DNA from: Lactovum miscens
Lineage (GTDB): Bacteria > Bacillota > Bacilli > Lactobacillales > Streptococcaceae
Assembly (NCBI RefSeq): GCF_014202895.1
Contig: NZ_JACHHV010000001.1
Location: 1-64,000, forward strand
Direction: 5' to 3'
Length of the DNA: 64,000 bases
In this document: in pieces, positions 38,227 through 47,439 of the stretch
How positions within the stretch are numbered: position 1 is the stretch's first letter
How the letters are laid out: the number at the start of each line of letters is the position of its first letter
Translations under genes and position numbers: made by a program
Notes under the pieces: generated by a model
The model's input: the letters and a program-made list of their open reading frames with translations, nothing else
Database searches by the model: none
Told to the model about the DNA's origin: nothing

Positions 38227-39594
38227 TCAATCTTCTGCTAAATATTTTGGTAAGAATGTGTTTCCTAAAAAGCTGGTGTCATAATCACCTGCAATGACGT
38301 TTGCATCTGCGATAAGTTCTAGCTGAAAATCAATATTTGTGGTTAGTCCTTCAACTTCAAACTCCATTAAAGCTCTCTGCATCTTCATCAAAGCCTCAAA
38401 GCGATTTTCGCCGTGCACAATAACCTTGGCAATCATACTATCATAATAAGGTGGGATTGTGTATCCAGTGTACATAGCAGAATCAACACGAAGTCCCACG
38501 CCACCTGATGGCAAGAATAGATTAGTAATTTTCCCAGGTTGAGGGGCAAAGTTGAATTTTGGGTTCTCGGCGTTAATACGACACTCAATTGCATGGCCCC
38601 GGAATTGAATGTCTTCCTGACGGACTGACAATTCTTCACCGTCAGCAATGCGAATTTGTTCTTTAACAATATCCACTCCTGAGACAAACTCAGTTACGGG
38701 ATGTTCAACTTGGACACGGGTATTCATCTCCATGAAATAAAAATTCCCACTAGCTTCGTCGAGCAAGAACTCAATGGTACCAGCATTCTCGTATCCAACA
38801 TGAGCAGCTGCTCTGACAGCAGCTGCTGTCATTTTATCTCGTAGTGTATGCCCAACCGCAATTGAAGGAGACTCTTCAAGAACTTTTTGATTATTACGCT
38901 GCAAGGAGCAATCACGTTCACCCAAGTGAACAATGTGTCCATACGAATCGCCTAAAATCTGAACTTCAATGTGTCGAGTTGGACTAATCATACGTTCGAT
39001 GAACATTGCACCATTACCAAAAGCAGCTGTCGCTTCAGCAGTGGCAGATTCAAAGGCAGCAACCAGCTCATTGGCTGATGAAACTTTACGAATACCTTTT
39101 CCACCACCACCGGCTGAGGCTTTAAGCATCACAGGATAGCCAATTTTATTTGCGATTTCTAAAGCTTCTTTGCTTGTGAAGACTTCTCCTTCAGACCCTG
39201 GTGTAACGGGTACACCGGCTTTGATCATCTCAGCACGAGCGTTGATTTTATCACCCATCATATCCATTACTTCCGCAGAAGGACCAATGAATTTGATATT
39301 CATTTCTTCACAAAGTCGCGCAAATTTTGAATTCTCAGATAAAAATCCAAATCCTGGATGAATGGCTTGAGCTCCAGTTGCGACCGCAGCCTCAAGAATG
39401 TTGTTCATATTGAGGTAAGACTGAGCACTGCGGGCTGGGCCAATACAGATTGCTTCATCTGCCAACATAACGTGAAGAGCTTCCTTATCAGCCTCAGAAT
39501 ATACTGCAACTGTCTGAACACCCAATTCACGGGCTGCACGAATGATTCGCACTGCGATTTCACCACGATTGGCAATTAAAATTTTATTAAACAT
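38227..39594 (-). CDS. accC: Biotin carboxylase AccC
   Basis: Carboxylates the biotin on AccB using ATP and bicarbonate. It begins MFNKILIANRGEIAVRIIRA. The ATP-grasp glycine loop is LKASAGGGGKGIRKV; later FIERMISPTRHIEVQILGD, MEMNTRVQVEHPVTE and RINAENP. Length 455 aa is standard. Confidence 0.96.
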   Translation of the reverse strand: MFNKILIANRGEIAVRIIRAARELGVQTVAVYSEADKEALHVMLADEAICIGPARSAQSYLNMNNILEAAVATGAQAIHPGFGFLSENSKFARLCEEMNIKFIGPSAEVMDMMGDKINARAEMIKAGVPVTPGSEGEVFTSKEALEIANKIGYPVMLKASAGGGGKGIRKVSSANELVAAFESATAEATAAFGNGAMFIERMISPTRHIEVQILGDSYGHIVHLGERDCSLQRNNQKVLEESPSIAVGHTLRDKMTAAAVRAAAHVGYENAGTIEFLLDEASGNFYFMEMNTRVQVEHPVTEFVSGVDIVKEQIRIADGEELSVRQEDIQFRGHAIECRINAENPKFNFAPQPGKITNLFLPSGGVGLRVDSAMYTGYTIPPYYDSMIAKVIVHGENRFEALMKMQRALMEFEVEGLTTNIDFQLELIADANVIAGDYDTSFLGNTFLPKYLAED

Positions 39595-39637
39595 ATCTCG
39601 TAAACCTTTTTACTCTATTACTTATGAATAGAATACA

Positions 39638-40078
39638 TTATTCGCCGATCGCGAAAGTCAAAATCCCCTTAGCTGCCAATTCTCCATCAACAGAGGCAAC
39701 AGCTTCTACTACAGCAACATTACCACGACGCTTGATAAAAGTCGCCTCAAGGATCAATTGATCCCCAGGATTTACTTGACGACGATACTTGACCTTATCC
39801 ATGCCACCATAAAAGACCAATTTTCCTTTATTCTCAGGTTTAGACAATTCCAATACACCAGCCGCTTGAGCCAAGGCTTCCATGATCAAAACGCCTGGGA
39901 AAACAGGTTTTTGTGGAAAGTGACCTTGAAAGATTTCTTCATTGATCGTTACATTCTTGTAGGCTTTAATTGAATTTCCATCCTCAGAAATGTCAATCAC
40001 ACGATCAACCAAAAGAATAGGATAACGGTGAGGCAAAGCTTCCATGATTTTTACAACATCAATATTTACTGCAGTCAT
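39638..40078 (-). CDS. fabZ: 3-hydroxyacyl-ACP dehydratase FabZ (copy in acc cluster)
   Basis: Hot-dog fold dehydratase of fatty-acid elongation. It has [13 protein letters not shown] at the N-terminus and the catalytic helix with [20 protein letters not shown] (His and Glu). Length is 146 aa. A second FabZ (45705-46148) is in the same cluster; one of the two may also isomerise to make unsaturated acids, as FabN does in Enterococcus. Sequence reading alone does not tell which. Confidence 0.93.
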   Translation of the reverse strand: MTAVNIDVVKIMEALPHRYPILLVDRVIDISEDGNSIKAYKNVTINEEIFQGHFPQKPVFPGVLIMEALAQAAGVLELSKPENKGKLVFYGGMDKVKYRRQVNPGDQLILEATFIKRRGNVAVVEAVASVDGELAAKGILTFAIGE

Positions 40079-40111
40079 ATTTCTCCTTATTACCAGAATA
40101 TCAGCAACTTA

Positions 40112-40285
40112 TTACCACGTCGCGATAACTGCTGCAATGACTGAAAGGATCAGTCCAATAACGGCAACTGGCTCTAATTTCTTTTGAAGGTTAGTTGGCT
40201 TTTTCTTGAAAAATAAGGGAAACTGAGTCCAAAGTGTAAAAGCCGCGAAAACAATTAGGACTAGTGTAATAATAAGTACGATCAT
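40112..40285 (-). CDS. 57-aa membrane protein between accB and fabZ
   Basis: The ATG at 40285 overlaps the accB stop as ATGA, and the gene ends 33 bases before fabZ. The peptide begins MIVLIITLVLIVFAAFTLW, continues with a basic linker (FKKKPTNLQKKLEP), and ends VAVIGLILSVIAAVIATW: two membrane helices with a positive loop. I do not know the family. The tight coupling argues for a real gene, perhaps helping place the carboxylase or synthase near the membrane, which is speculation. Confidence 0.75.
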   Translation of the reverse strand: MIVLIITLVLIVFAAFTLWTQFPLFFKKKPTNLQKKLEPVAVIGLILSVIAAVIATW

Positions 40286-40743
40286 TTAATTCTCACTAAA
40301 CTTTGACCAAATTCCACGACTTCATCAGTTGAAACTAAGATCTCAGTAATGATACCATCTTTTGGCGATAGAATCTCATTCATGACCTTCATAGCTTCAA
40401 TAATAAGCAATGTCTGACCTTTTTTAACACTGTCACCAACTTTGACGAAATCAGGTTTCTCAGGTGCTGATTTAAGATAAATCACACCTACCAATGGACT
40501 CTTCAGGATTTCTCCTTCAGCTTCAACTGGTGAAGAGTTTGATTCTATCTTAGTTTCAACTGATGAAAGAGTATGTCCTACTGAAGAAACTTCTACAATG
40601 GGATTTGGCACAGCTATTGGGGCCGACATAACAACATTGTTTTTAGAAAAAGACAAGGCATCTGTCCCATTATTCCAAGAAAATTCTCTTAGGCTAGACC
40701 CATCGAACTCCCGCATCAAATCTCTTACTTCATTAATATTCAT
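40282..40743 (-). CDS. accB: Biotin carboxyl carrier protein AccB
   Basis: Carries CO2 between biotin carboxylase and carboxyltransferase. The C-terminal biotinyl domain has the modified lysine in IEAMKVMNEI and begins SPLVGVIYLKSAPEKPDFVKVGD. The N-terminal part is a helix plus a flexible Ser/Val/Glu-rich linker. Length 153 aa is normal. Confidence 0.95.
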   Translation of the reverse strand: MNINEVRDLMREFDGSSLREFSWNNGTDALSFSKNNVVMSAPIAVPNPIVEVSSVGHTLSSVETKIESNSSPVEAEGEILKSPLVGVIYLKSAPEKPDFVKVGDSVKKGQTLLIIEAMKVMNEILSPKDGIITEILVSTDEVVEFGQSLVRIK

Positions 40744-40909
40744 TTTGATTCCTCATAAATTCATAGATTGACTTCTATTCTTAACCTTTACTTCAATTTC
40801 AAAATCAACTTTTGAATCAAGGCTTGAAGTTGGCCATAATTAAAAGTTCCTTCATAAATGAAATCGAGACCTCATCCATGAAGGCTTTTAGAGTACCTAT
40901 TTCATTAGC

Positions 40910-42130
40910 TTATGCCCATTTCTTGAAAGCAAGTACCGCATTGTGTCCACCAAAACCAAAGTCTTGTGACAAGGCCACATCAATTTCAGCTTCTTTACCT
41001 TCCCCAAGGACAACATTGATCGTCACACCTTCATCCAATTCTTTTGCGCCTGCATTAACTGGTGCAAAATTGTTTTGAATTGAAAGAATCGTTGCAACCG
41101 CTTCGATTGCTCCTGTCCCACCAAGAGCGTGACCATGGAATGACTTGGTTGATGAAACAAGCGCTTTATCACCAATTACATTATGGATGGCAGCTGCTTC
41201 AGTTTCTTCATTGGCATGGGTCGAAGTACCATGAGCGTTCACATAGTCAACTTCTTCTGCTGTTAGACCAGCTTCATCAAGCGCTAATTTTATGGCTTTT
41301 TCTGCACCAATGCCTGACGGTGTTGTCATATGGTAAGCGTCATTTGTGTTACCATAACCAACGATTTCAGCTAAAATATTCGCACCACGGGCTTGAGCAT
41401 GTTCAAGGCTTTCTAGAATCAAAGCACCAGCGCCTTCACCCATTACAAAACCATTACGGTTCTTATCAAATGGGCGACAAGCAATGCTAGGATCCGTCTC
41501 TTTAGAAAGAGCTGTCAAGTTAGCAAAACCAGCGATACCAAGTTCACAAATTGCAGATTCTGCACCACCTGCGATCATTGCATCAGCGTAACCATGTTTG
41601 ATTTCACGAAAGGCTGAACCGATTGCGTTTGCACCCGCTGCACAGGCTGTCACCTCAGCGCGAGAGACACCACGGGCACCTGTACGAAGTGCAACATTTC
41701 CTGTAGCCATATTGGCAATTGCAAGTGGGACATAAAGAGGTGCAACTTTACGAGGACCTTTTTGAAGGATTATTTGAGAATTCTTTTGTGATTGCTCTAA
41801 GCCACCAATACCTGACCCCATTATACAGCCAAGACGGTCAAAGTCGGTATTTTCTTCATTAATTCCTGACATATTTAAGGCATCAAGAGCTACATGCACT
41901 GCATAAAGACTAAAAGTGTCCATACGACGGGCATCTTTTTTCTGAAAGTACTTTTCAAATGGGAAATCTTTTACTTCAGCTGCGACAGAAATTCCTGTTT
42001 CAGTGGCATCAAAGTGTGTGATAGGACCGATACCAATTTTTCCTGTTTTAAGACTGTCCCAGAAGGCTTCAATACTATTACCAATGGCAGATACGACACC
42101 GTAACCTGTAACTACTACTCTATTTGTCAT
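40910..42130 (-). CDS. fabF: 3-oxoacyl-ACP synthase II FabF
   Basis: Condensing enzyme for chain elongation. It has the Cys-His-His triad: Cys in VTACAAGANAIGSAF, His in DYVNAHGTSTHANEETE, and His in KSFHGHALGGTGAIEA. It begins TNRVVVTGYGVVSAIGNS. Length 406 aa is normal. No other FabF/FabB is in the window, so it may serve both saturated and unsaturated branches. A 166-base gap without a gene separates it from accB. Confidence 0.95.
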   Translation of the reverse strand: MTNRVVVTGYGVVSAIGNSIEAFWDSLKTGKIGIGPITHFDATETGISVAAEVKDFPFEKYFQKKDARRMDTFSLYAVHVALDALNMSGINEENTDFDRLGCIMGSGIGGLEQSQKNSQIILQKGPRKVAPLYVPLAIANMATGNVALRTGARGVSRAEVTACAAGANAIGSAFREIKHGYADAMIAGGAESAICELGIAGFANLTALSKETDPSIACRPFDKNRNGFVMGEGAGALILESLEHAQARGANILAEIVGYGNTNDAYHMTTPSGIGAEKAIKLALDEAGLTAEEVDYVNAHGTSTHANEETEAAAIHNVIGDKALVSSTKSFHGHALGGTGAIEAVATILSIQNNFAPVNAGAKELDEGVTINVVLGEGKEAEIDVALSQDFGFGGHNAVLAFKKWA

Positions 42131-42148
42131 CTTCTATTTCTCCTTGAC

Positions 42149-42880
42149 TTACATTACCATGCCACCGTCAATTGTTAAGACTTGACCGGTCATGTATTCT
42201 TGTTGAGCGAGATAAGCTACCACTTCGGCAACTTCTTCTACTTTACCAAAACGCTTCATTGGGATTTGACCCAACACGGCTTCTTTCACTTTGTCAGACA
42301 AAACAGCTGTCATATCTGAATCAATGAACCCTGGCGCTACAGCATTCACTCGAACATTACGTCCTGCAACCTCACGAGCGATTGATTTGGTGAGTCCAAG
42401 CAAACCTGCTTTTGAGGCAGCATAGTTCGCTTGACCCGCATTACCAATCAAACCAGACACACTTGAAATATTGATTATTGCTCCTGCACGAGCACGTGTC
42501 ATTGGTTTTAAGACCGCTTGAGTCATATTAAATGAGCCAGTCAGATTGGTGTGAAGGACAGCCTCAAAGTCCTCTTCAGTCATCTTGAGTGAGAGCCCAT
42601 CACGGGTGATGCCAGCGTTATTTACCAAGATATCAACTGAACCAAGTTGCTCAGTCGCTTCCGATATCATACGTTTAGCATCTTCTGATTTAGCAATATC
42701 ACCAGATATAGCAATCACTTTAACGCCTTTATCAGAAAGTTGAGTCAAGATTTCTTCCGAAACTTGACCACGACCATTAATTACGATATTTGCACCGAGC
42801 TCTGCGAATTTTGTGGCAATTGCCAAACCAATTCCTCGAGTTGATCCAGTTACAAAAACGTTTTTATTTTTTATTTCCAT
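42149..42880 (-). CDS. fabG: 3-oxoacyl-ACP reductase FabG
   Basis: NADPH-dependent short-chain dehydrogenase. The cofactor loop is VTGSTRGIGLAIA, then NNAGITRD. The active-site Ser-Tyr-Lys is in NISSVSGLIGNAGQANYAASK. It ends LTIDGGMVM, as FabG proteins do. Length is 243 aa. Between fabD and fabF. Confidence 0.95.
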   Translation of the reverse strand: MEIKNKNVFVTGSTRGIGLAIATKFAELGANIVINGRGQVSEEILTQLSDKGVKVIAISGDIAKSEDAKRMISEATEQLGSVDILVNNAGITRDGLSLKMTEEDFEAVLHTNLTGSFNMTQAVLKPMTRARAGAIINISSVSGLIGNAGQANYAASKAGLLGLTKSIAREVAGRNVRVNAVAPGFIDSDMTAVLSDKVKEAVLGQIPMKRFGKVEEVAEVVAYLAQQEYMTGQVLTIDGGMVM

Positions 42881-42952
42881 TCTTTCCTCATTATCAATAT
42901 TGATCTGTCACAGCAAGTCAATCGTCGGGCTAGTTCCAAATCGAAAACTAAA

Positions 42953-43879
42953 TTAGGCTTGAATTAACTTATTAAAGCTTTCTAAATCTTCAACATTGGC
43001 GATTTTTGCTTCGTCCACAATTTTCTTAACGAAACTTGACAAGGTTTTCCCTGGACCTACTTCAATAAATTGCGTCACTCCAAGTTCTTGCATGGTAGAA
43101 ATTGACTCGTAGAAACGAACCGGTTCCATCACTTGACGCGTCAGTAAAGACTTTATTTCATCTTGAACCATGATTTTAGCAGTAGTATTAGAAATCAGAG
43201 GTAAGCTAAAATTAGAAAAGTTAATTTTTTCGAGCTCACTGGCTAAAAGTACACTAGCTGGTTTGAGTAAAGCTGTATGGAAAGGTCCAGAAACATTAAG
43301 CTCAATCAGTCGTTTACTTCCAGCTTCCTTTAACTCTACACAGGCTTGATCTACTGCTGCAACTTCACCACCAATTACAATCTGACTAGGCGTGTTGTAG
43401 TTAGCTACGCTCACAACCATCTTCATTTCTGCTGCTACTTTGGCACAGATTTTTTCAATCAATGAAGCATCAGTTTTCATAACGGCTACCATCTTACCAA
43501 CGCCATTTGGGGCAGCTTCAGACATATACTTGCCACGCTTAGCAACAAGTTGAACGGCTGTTTCAAAGTCAAGCGCTCCACTTGCAACAAGAGCCGAATA
43601 TTCACCAAGTGAAAGGCCTGCCACTACATCCGCTTTAATGTCATTCATGGCCAATAGACGGAGAATTGCTACAGATGTCGTTAAAATGGCAGGTTGCGTG
43701 TATTCAGTTAAATTTAATTTTTCTTCGTCTGAATCAATTAAAGAACGCAGATCATAACCTAAAAGCTTGGAAGCTTTATCGAAGGTTGATGCAACAATTT
43801 CGTATTTATCAACCAAATCACGCGCCATTCCTAGTTTCTGCGCACCTTGCCCAGAAAATAAAAAAGCAGTTTTTGTCAT
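42953..43879 (-). CDS. fabD: Malonyl-CoA:ACP transacylase FabD
   Basis: Loads malonate onto ACP. It begins KTAFLFSGQGAQKLGMARDL. The nucleophile Ser is in AGLSLGEYSAL (the usual GHSLG here is GLSLG). The catalytic His is in NVSGPFHTALLKPA, and it ends near FIEVGPGKTLSSFVKK. Length is 308 aa. First gene of the second fab transcription unit, with its own FabT-box promoter. Confidence 0.95.
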   Translation of the reverse strand: MTKTAFLFSGQGAQKLGMARDLVDKYEIVASTFDKASKLLGYDLRSLIDSDEEKLNLTEYTQPAILTTSVAILRLLAMNDIKADVVAGLSLGEYSALVASGALDFETAVQLVAKRGKYMSEAAPNGVGKMVAVMKTDASLIEKICAKVAAEMKMVVSVANYNTPSQIVIGGEVAAVDQACVELKEAGSKRLIELNVSGPFHTALLKPASVLLASELEKINFSNFSLPLISNTTAKIMVQDEIKSLLTRQVMEPVRFYESISTMQELGVTQFIEVGPGKTLSSFVKKIVDEAKIANVEDLESFNKLIQA

Positions 43880-43930
43880 ATTATTATAAATTGCAGACCG
43901 AAGTCTACATTCTTTCTTATTTTCTTAAAA

Positions 43931-43964
43931 ATCTAATGATTTAATGGTTTGATTCTCAAACTAT
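43931..43964 (-). promoter_or_regulatory. fabD promoter with FabT operator
   Basis: The dyad AGTTTGAGAATCAAACCAT (about 43962-43944) matches FabT-type operators. On the minus strand TTGAGA (43959-43954), 17 bases and TTAGAT (43936-43931) form the promoter, with the operator on the -35. Confidence 0.75.
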
Positions 43965-43974
43965 TAAACAGAGA

Positions 43975-43997
43975 AAAAGGGGCAAAATTCGCCCCGA
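43975..43997 (-). terminator. Terminator after acpP
   Basis: On the minus strand GGGGC-7-base loop-GCCCC followed by TTTTT, directly after the acpP stop. It separates the fabI-acpP unit from the fabD-accA unit. Confidence 0.85.
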
Positions 43998-44002
43998 ATT
44001 TC

Positions 44003-44227
44003 TTATTTAGCGTGAGTTTCCACGTAAGATACAAGATCCCCAACTGTCTTAAGGTCTTCTTCTGTATCAACTTCAACGTCAAATTCATCTTCGATATCGT
44101 TAATGATTTGGAAAACATCAAGTGAATCAGCATCAAGAGCTTCGAAAGTAGTCTCAAGTTTGATGTCTTCTTTGTTCTTATCAAGTTCATCAGCGATGAT
44201 ATCTTGAACTTTTTCAAATACAGCCAT
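44003..44227 (-). CDS. acpP: Acyl carrier protein
   Basis: Acidic 74-residue carrier. The phosphopantetheine serine is in [18 protein letters not shown]. The ATG at 44227 is chosen because AAAGGAG is six bases upstream; a longer frame adds 15 unlikely residues. The gene lies after fabH and is followed by a strong terminator, so ACP can be made in excess over fabD-accA. Confidence 0.95.
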   Translation of the reverse strand: MAVFEKVQDIIADELDKNKEDIKLETTFEALDADSLDVFQIINDIEDEFDVEVDTEEDLKTVGDLVSYVETHAK

Positions 44228-44314
44228 TTTTTTCTCCTTTTGTTCTGTCCCTAAATATAGTAGACATGCCAATATTATATTATAAAACTGAATTTTTTTC
44301 AGCTTTTACTCGTT

Positions 44315-45241
44315 TTATATGTGCAAGAGCATAGAGCCCCAAGTGAGTCCACCACCAAAACCTGTAATAAGCAAACTCTGACCTTGGTAAACAGTTCCAT
44401 TTTCCATCATTTCAGACAGAAGAAGTGGAATGCTTGCCGCACTGGTATTCCCATAATTTTGTAAATTTTGCAAAAATTTCTCTCTTGGTTGGCCCAACTT
44501 TTTGGCCATTTTGTCAAGAATTCTCTCATTTGCTTGATGAAGAAGGAAGTAGTCAACTTCGTTGTCTCCGACGACTTCCACAATGTTTTTGGGAACATCC
44601 CTGACCGCAAAGTCAAAAATTGCTCGACCATCCATTTTCAGGAAATCTTGTGACATAGGTGAACAGGTCAGTTTTTCTGCTCGTGATCCATCTGTTTGAA
44701 GTTTTTCCGAAAGAACTAATGGGCTTTCACCAGAATCATCAAGCAAAACACCCCCTGCACCATCACCAAATAATACTGCGGTTGATCGATCTGACCAATC
44801 GAGAACCTTTGACATGCTTTCTGCTCCAATGACAATACCACGGTGATAAGCACCTGATCCAATTAACTTGTCTGCTTGTGAAAGAGCGAAGACAAAACCT
44901 GAACAAGCGGCAGTCAAATCATATGCAAAAGCATTGATAGCACCAATATTTGATTGAACCTTTGCTGCTGATGAAGGCATCACTGATTCTGCCGTCATTG
45001 TTGCGATGATAATGAAATCAACACTTTCAGCCGTAAAACCAGATTTCTCTAGTAATTTTTTTGCAACCTCAGTTGCTAGGTCTGATGTGGTTTCATTTTC
45101 TGAAACGATGTGACGTTGGCGGATCCCAGTTCTTGAACGGATCCATTCATCTGAAGTTTCCATGATCAACGATAAGTCATCATTCGTCATAATTCTTTCG
45201 GGTACCGCATGTGCTGCAGCTTGAATTTTAGTAAATCCCAT
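44315..45241 (-). CDS. fabH: 3-oxoacyl-ACP synthase III FabH
   Basis: Initiates chains from acetyl-CoA and malonyl-ACP. The catalytic Cys is in [13 protein letters not shown], the His in [11 protein letters not shown], and the Asn in [14 protein letters not shown]. It ends [14 protein letters not shown]. At 308 aa it is slightly short but has all active-site residues. Its ATG overlaps the fabT stop (TAATG). Confidence 0.94.
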   Translation of the reverse strand: MGFTKIQAAAHAVPERIMTNDDLSLIMETSDEWIRSRTGIRQRHIVSENETTSDLATEVAKKLLEKSGFTAESVDFIIIATMTAESVMPSSAAKVQSNIGAINAFAYDLTAACSGFVFALSQADKLIGSGAYHRGIVIGAESMSKVLDWSDRSTAVLFGDGAGGVLLDDSGESPLVLSEKLQTDGSRAEKLTCSPMSQDFLKMDGRAIFDFAVRDVPKNIVEVVGDNEVDYFLLHQANERILDKMAKKLGQPREKFLQNLQNYGNTSAASIPLLLSEMMENGTVYQGQSLLITGFGGGLTWGSMLLHI

Positions 45242-45708
45242 TATCTCTTTCGTTGTTCCTCTAAAAATTCATGCAGATTTTTCAAACCGACAGACAAAAT
45301 CTTTGTATCTTCTTCAGAAATACCACGAACAATACGATTAACCATGGCTTTATGAAATTTACGATGAATACGATAAACCAATTCGCCCCTACGGGTCAAG
45401 CTAATATGGACAATGCGGCGATCTCGGACCGACCGTTCACGTGTCACATAGCCTTTGCGTTCTAAATTATTCACAGCCGTGGTCACCGTTGAAATGGTAA
45501 CCATGAGTTTTTCTGCAATTTCAGAAGCGATAGATGTTCCTTTTGAGCCAATCACATCGATGGTATTCATCTCTTTGATGGTCAAATCAGAAAACTTTGA
45601 GTTTTTCAGAGCATCTTCTTCAATTACCAAGACACGATTAAAAATATCCGTCAAGTAATTATTGATTTTGTCATATTCGATAAGATTTCCTGTCGAATTA
45701 TCTGTCAT
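45241..45708 (-). CDS. fabT: MarR-family fatty-acid repressor FabT
   Basis: Winged-helix repressor of fab genes, known to be stimulated by long acyl-ACP. The DNA-binding region has [20 protein letters not shown] and then a basic wing with [19 protein letters not shown]. Length is 155 aa. It overlaps fabZ by four bases and fabH by one. Dyads matching FabT operators lie at fabI (47001-47018) and fabD (43944-43964), giving autoregulation of its own operon. Confidence 0.93.
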   Translation of the reverse strand: MTDNSTGNLIEYDKINNYLTDIFNRVLVIEEDALKNSKFSDLTIKEMNTIDVIGSKGTSIASEIAEKLMVTISTVTTAVNNLERKGYVTRERSVRDRRIVHISLTRRGELVYRIHRKFHKAMVNRIVRGISEEDTKILSVGLKNLHEFLEEQRKR

Positions 45709-46148
45709 TCCTGTACTGCGGCCTCATCTACGATAAATGTAAATTCACATTCAGCGACTTTTTTGTCCTCTACGCGTGCCTCTGCATGAGCAATACCCAC
45801 TTTTCCACGAAACTTAGTAATTTCAAAGTGGAGTTTCATGACGTCACCAGGGATTACTTTTTTACGGAATTTAGCTTTATCGATGCCTCCTATATAAGCC
45901 ATTTTCCCTTCAAATCCTGGCTTTTTGAGGATCAAAATAGAACCAGCTTGAGCAAGACTTTCAAGAATCAAGACACCTGGGAAAGTTGGGTTTCCTGGAA
46001 AATGACCACTGAAGATTTGTTCATTGATTGTGACGTTCTTCGTTGCAACAATCTTATTCTCGTCCATGCTATCCACGTAGTCAATAAAGAGAATAGGATA
46101 ACGGTTAGGGATGATTTCTGCAACTTCTTGTGCGTTAAAAACTGGCAT
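45705..46148 (-). CDS. fabZ: FabZ-like dehydratase (copy beside fabI)
   Basis: Second hot-dog dehydratase of 147 aa. It has IIPNRYPILFIDYVD and GHFPGNPTFPGVLILESLAQ with the catalytic His and Glu. It differs clearly from the accC-linked copy, for example in PGNPTFPG versus PQKPVFPG. With no FabM-type isomerase seen in the window, this fabI-linked copy or its partner could be the dehydratase/isomerase (FabN-like). ATGA overlap with fabT. Confidence 0.88.
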   Translation of the reverse strand: MPVFNAQEVAEIIPNRYPILFIDYVDSMDENKIVATKNVTINEQIFSGHFPGNPTFPGVLILESLAQAGSILILKKPGFEGKMAYIGGIDKAKFRKKVIPGDVMKLHFEITKFRGKVGIAHAEARVEDKKVAECEFTFIVDEAAVQE

Positions 46149-46162
46149 TTTATTTGCCCTCC

Positions 46163-46915
46163 TTAAGTTAAGTGTACACCTTTATCAACGTAAATGATAT
46201 CGCCGATGACACCCGCAGCTAGTGGACTTACAAGGAATGCAGCAACTTCACCAATTTCTTCAATCGTGATGCCTTCACCATCTACAGTACGACTATCAGA
46301 TTCTCTGATAAGTCCTTTGTAGCCGTCTACACCTGAAACAGCTAGGGTCTTGATAGCACCAGCAGAAATTGCATTGACGTGGACACCGATTTTACCAAAT
46401 TCAACGGCTAAATAACGAACAGATGCTTCTAGAGCAGCTTTAGCAATTCCCATGACGTTGTAGTTAGGGATAGCACGTTCTGAACCCATATATGTCAACG
46501 TTACGATACCAGCCCCTTTGTTCAATAATGGCTTAACGGCTTTGGATACGGCCAAAAGGCTGAAGGCAGAAACATCTTGAGCAAGTCCATAGCCGTCACG
46601 TGAAACGTTTGAAATATCTCCTGTCAATTCTTCCTTTTTAGAGTATGCGATCGCGTGAACAAGCCCGTCAATTTTTCCAAAACGAGTCTCTATTGTTGAA
46701 AATGTGCGACGAATTGATTCATCATTTGAAACGTCACATTCTACTAGCATGTCTTCTGGTTCAGCAAGTTTTGCCAATTGTTTTTCCATGCGTTCATTTT
46801 GGTAAGTGTAAACCAAGGTTGCTCCTTGTGCTTTCAAGGCTTTTGCGCAACCCCAAGCGATAGATCTACTATTTGCTACACCCATGACAACAATCTTTTT
46901 ATCTTTTAAAAACAT
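46163..46915 (-). CDS. fabI: Enoyl-ACP reductase FabI
   Basis: NADH-dependent final reduction of each elongation cycle and target of triclosan. The cofactor motif is MGVANSRSIAWGCAKAL. The active-site Tyr-x6-Lys is in IPNYNVMGIAKAALEAS, and VNAISAGAIKTLAVSG follows. The ATG at 46915 has GAGGAG four bases upstream; a longer frame adds 15 residues before it. Length 250 aa. First gene of the first fab unit, with a consensus promoter. Confidence 0.94.
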   Translation of the reverse strand: MFLKDKKIVVMGVANSRSIAWGCAKALKAQGATLVYTYQNERMEKQLAKLAEPEDMLVECDVSNDESIRRTFSTIETRFGKIDGLVHAIAYSKKEELTGDISNVSRDGYGLAQDVSAFSLLAVSKAVKPLLNKGAGIVTLTYMGSERAIPNYNVMGIAKAALEASVRYLAVEFGKIGVHVNAISAGAIKTLAVSGVDGYKGLIRESDSRTVDGEGITIEEIGEVAAFLVSPLAAGVIGDIIYVDKGVHLT

Positions 46916-46985
46916 AATTCTCCTCGTTACAGTATTCTCTGGGATGGTCATATGACCCAATCCAAACTATTTTTAAGACTTTTAG

Positions 46986-47018
46986 ATTATAAAATATAAT
47001 ACTTTGATTGTCAAACTA
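46986..47018 (-). promoter_or_regulatory. fabI operon promoter with FabT operator
   Basis: On the minus strand TTGACA (47014-47009), exactly 17 bases, TATAAT (46991-46986): full consensus. The dyad AGTTTGACAATCAAAGT (47017-47001) covers the -35 and matches FabT operators. A wider inverted repeat, ATACTTTGA ... TCAAAGTAT, surrounds it. Confidence 0.85.
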
Positions 47019-47439
47019 TTAACATCAAAGTATTTTTGTTTTCTGAAAATTTACATCTTTTTCAGCATAGGAGTAACATAACAAAAAAAGCACTTTTTAG
47101 TAATTCTAAGGAAGTGGGTGTTCACCAAACCATCTCAATAATTTCTTTTTTGGTGTTGAAATTATTAGTCAAAGTTCTCTATTGTCCATCCAACCTTAGT
47201 TAAATGTAGTCGCCTCACTTCTATAAAATTTATAAATATGTACTTTTCTAGATAGCTTTAATATTATTCAAAAGATACTTCTTTTTATATAGTTAACCTA
47301 GAAGTAGTCGAAAAAAATTTTTTACCCTGTTGAGTCATTTTGCTGCTATTAAGTCAGTAGAAATGCCAATCAAAAGTAGACTTCAAATCTTAGCAATTCT
47401 AAGTACTTCTTTATTTTGAAAACTAAAGTACAGATAGAT
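47019..47439. other. Intergenic stretch between uvrB and the fabI promoter
   Basis: About 420 bases with no gene I can support. A loose dyad near 47120-47160 (GGTGTTCACC and later TTGGTGTT) is not a clear terminator. Confidence 0.4.

Noticed and set aside
43933-44217. Minus-strand 94-codon frame over acpP
   Set aside because: It overlaps acpP in another frame and has low-complexity Leu/Lys composition with no similarity; acpP with its SD and Ser motif is the gene.
47110-47165. Dyad GGTGTTCACC...TTGGTGTT as a uvrB terminator
   Set aside because: Pairing is short and loose, there is no U-run, and it lies about 280 bases after the uvrB stop.
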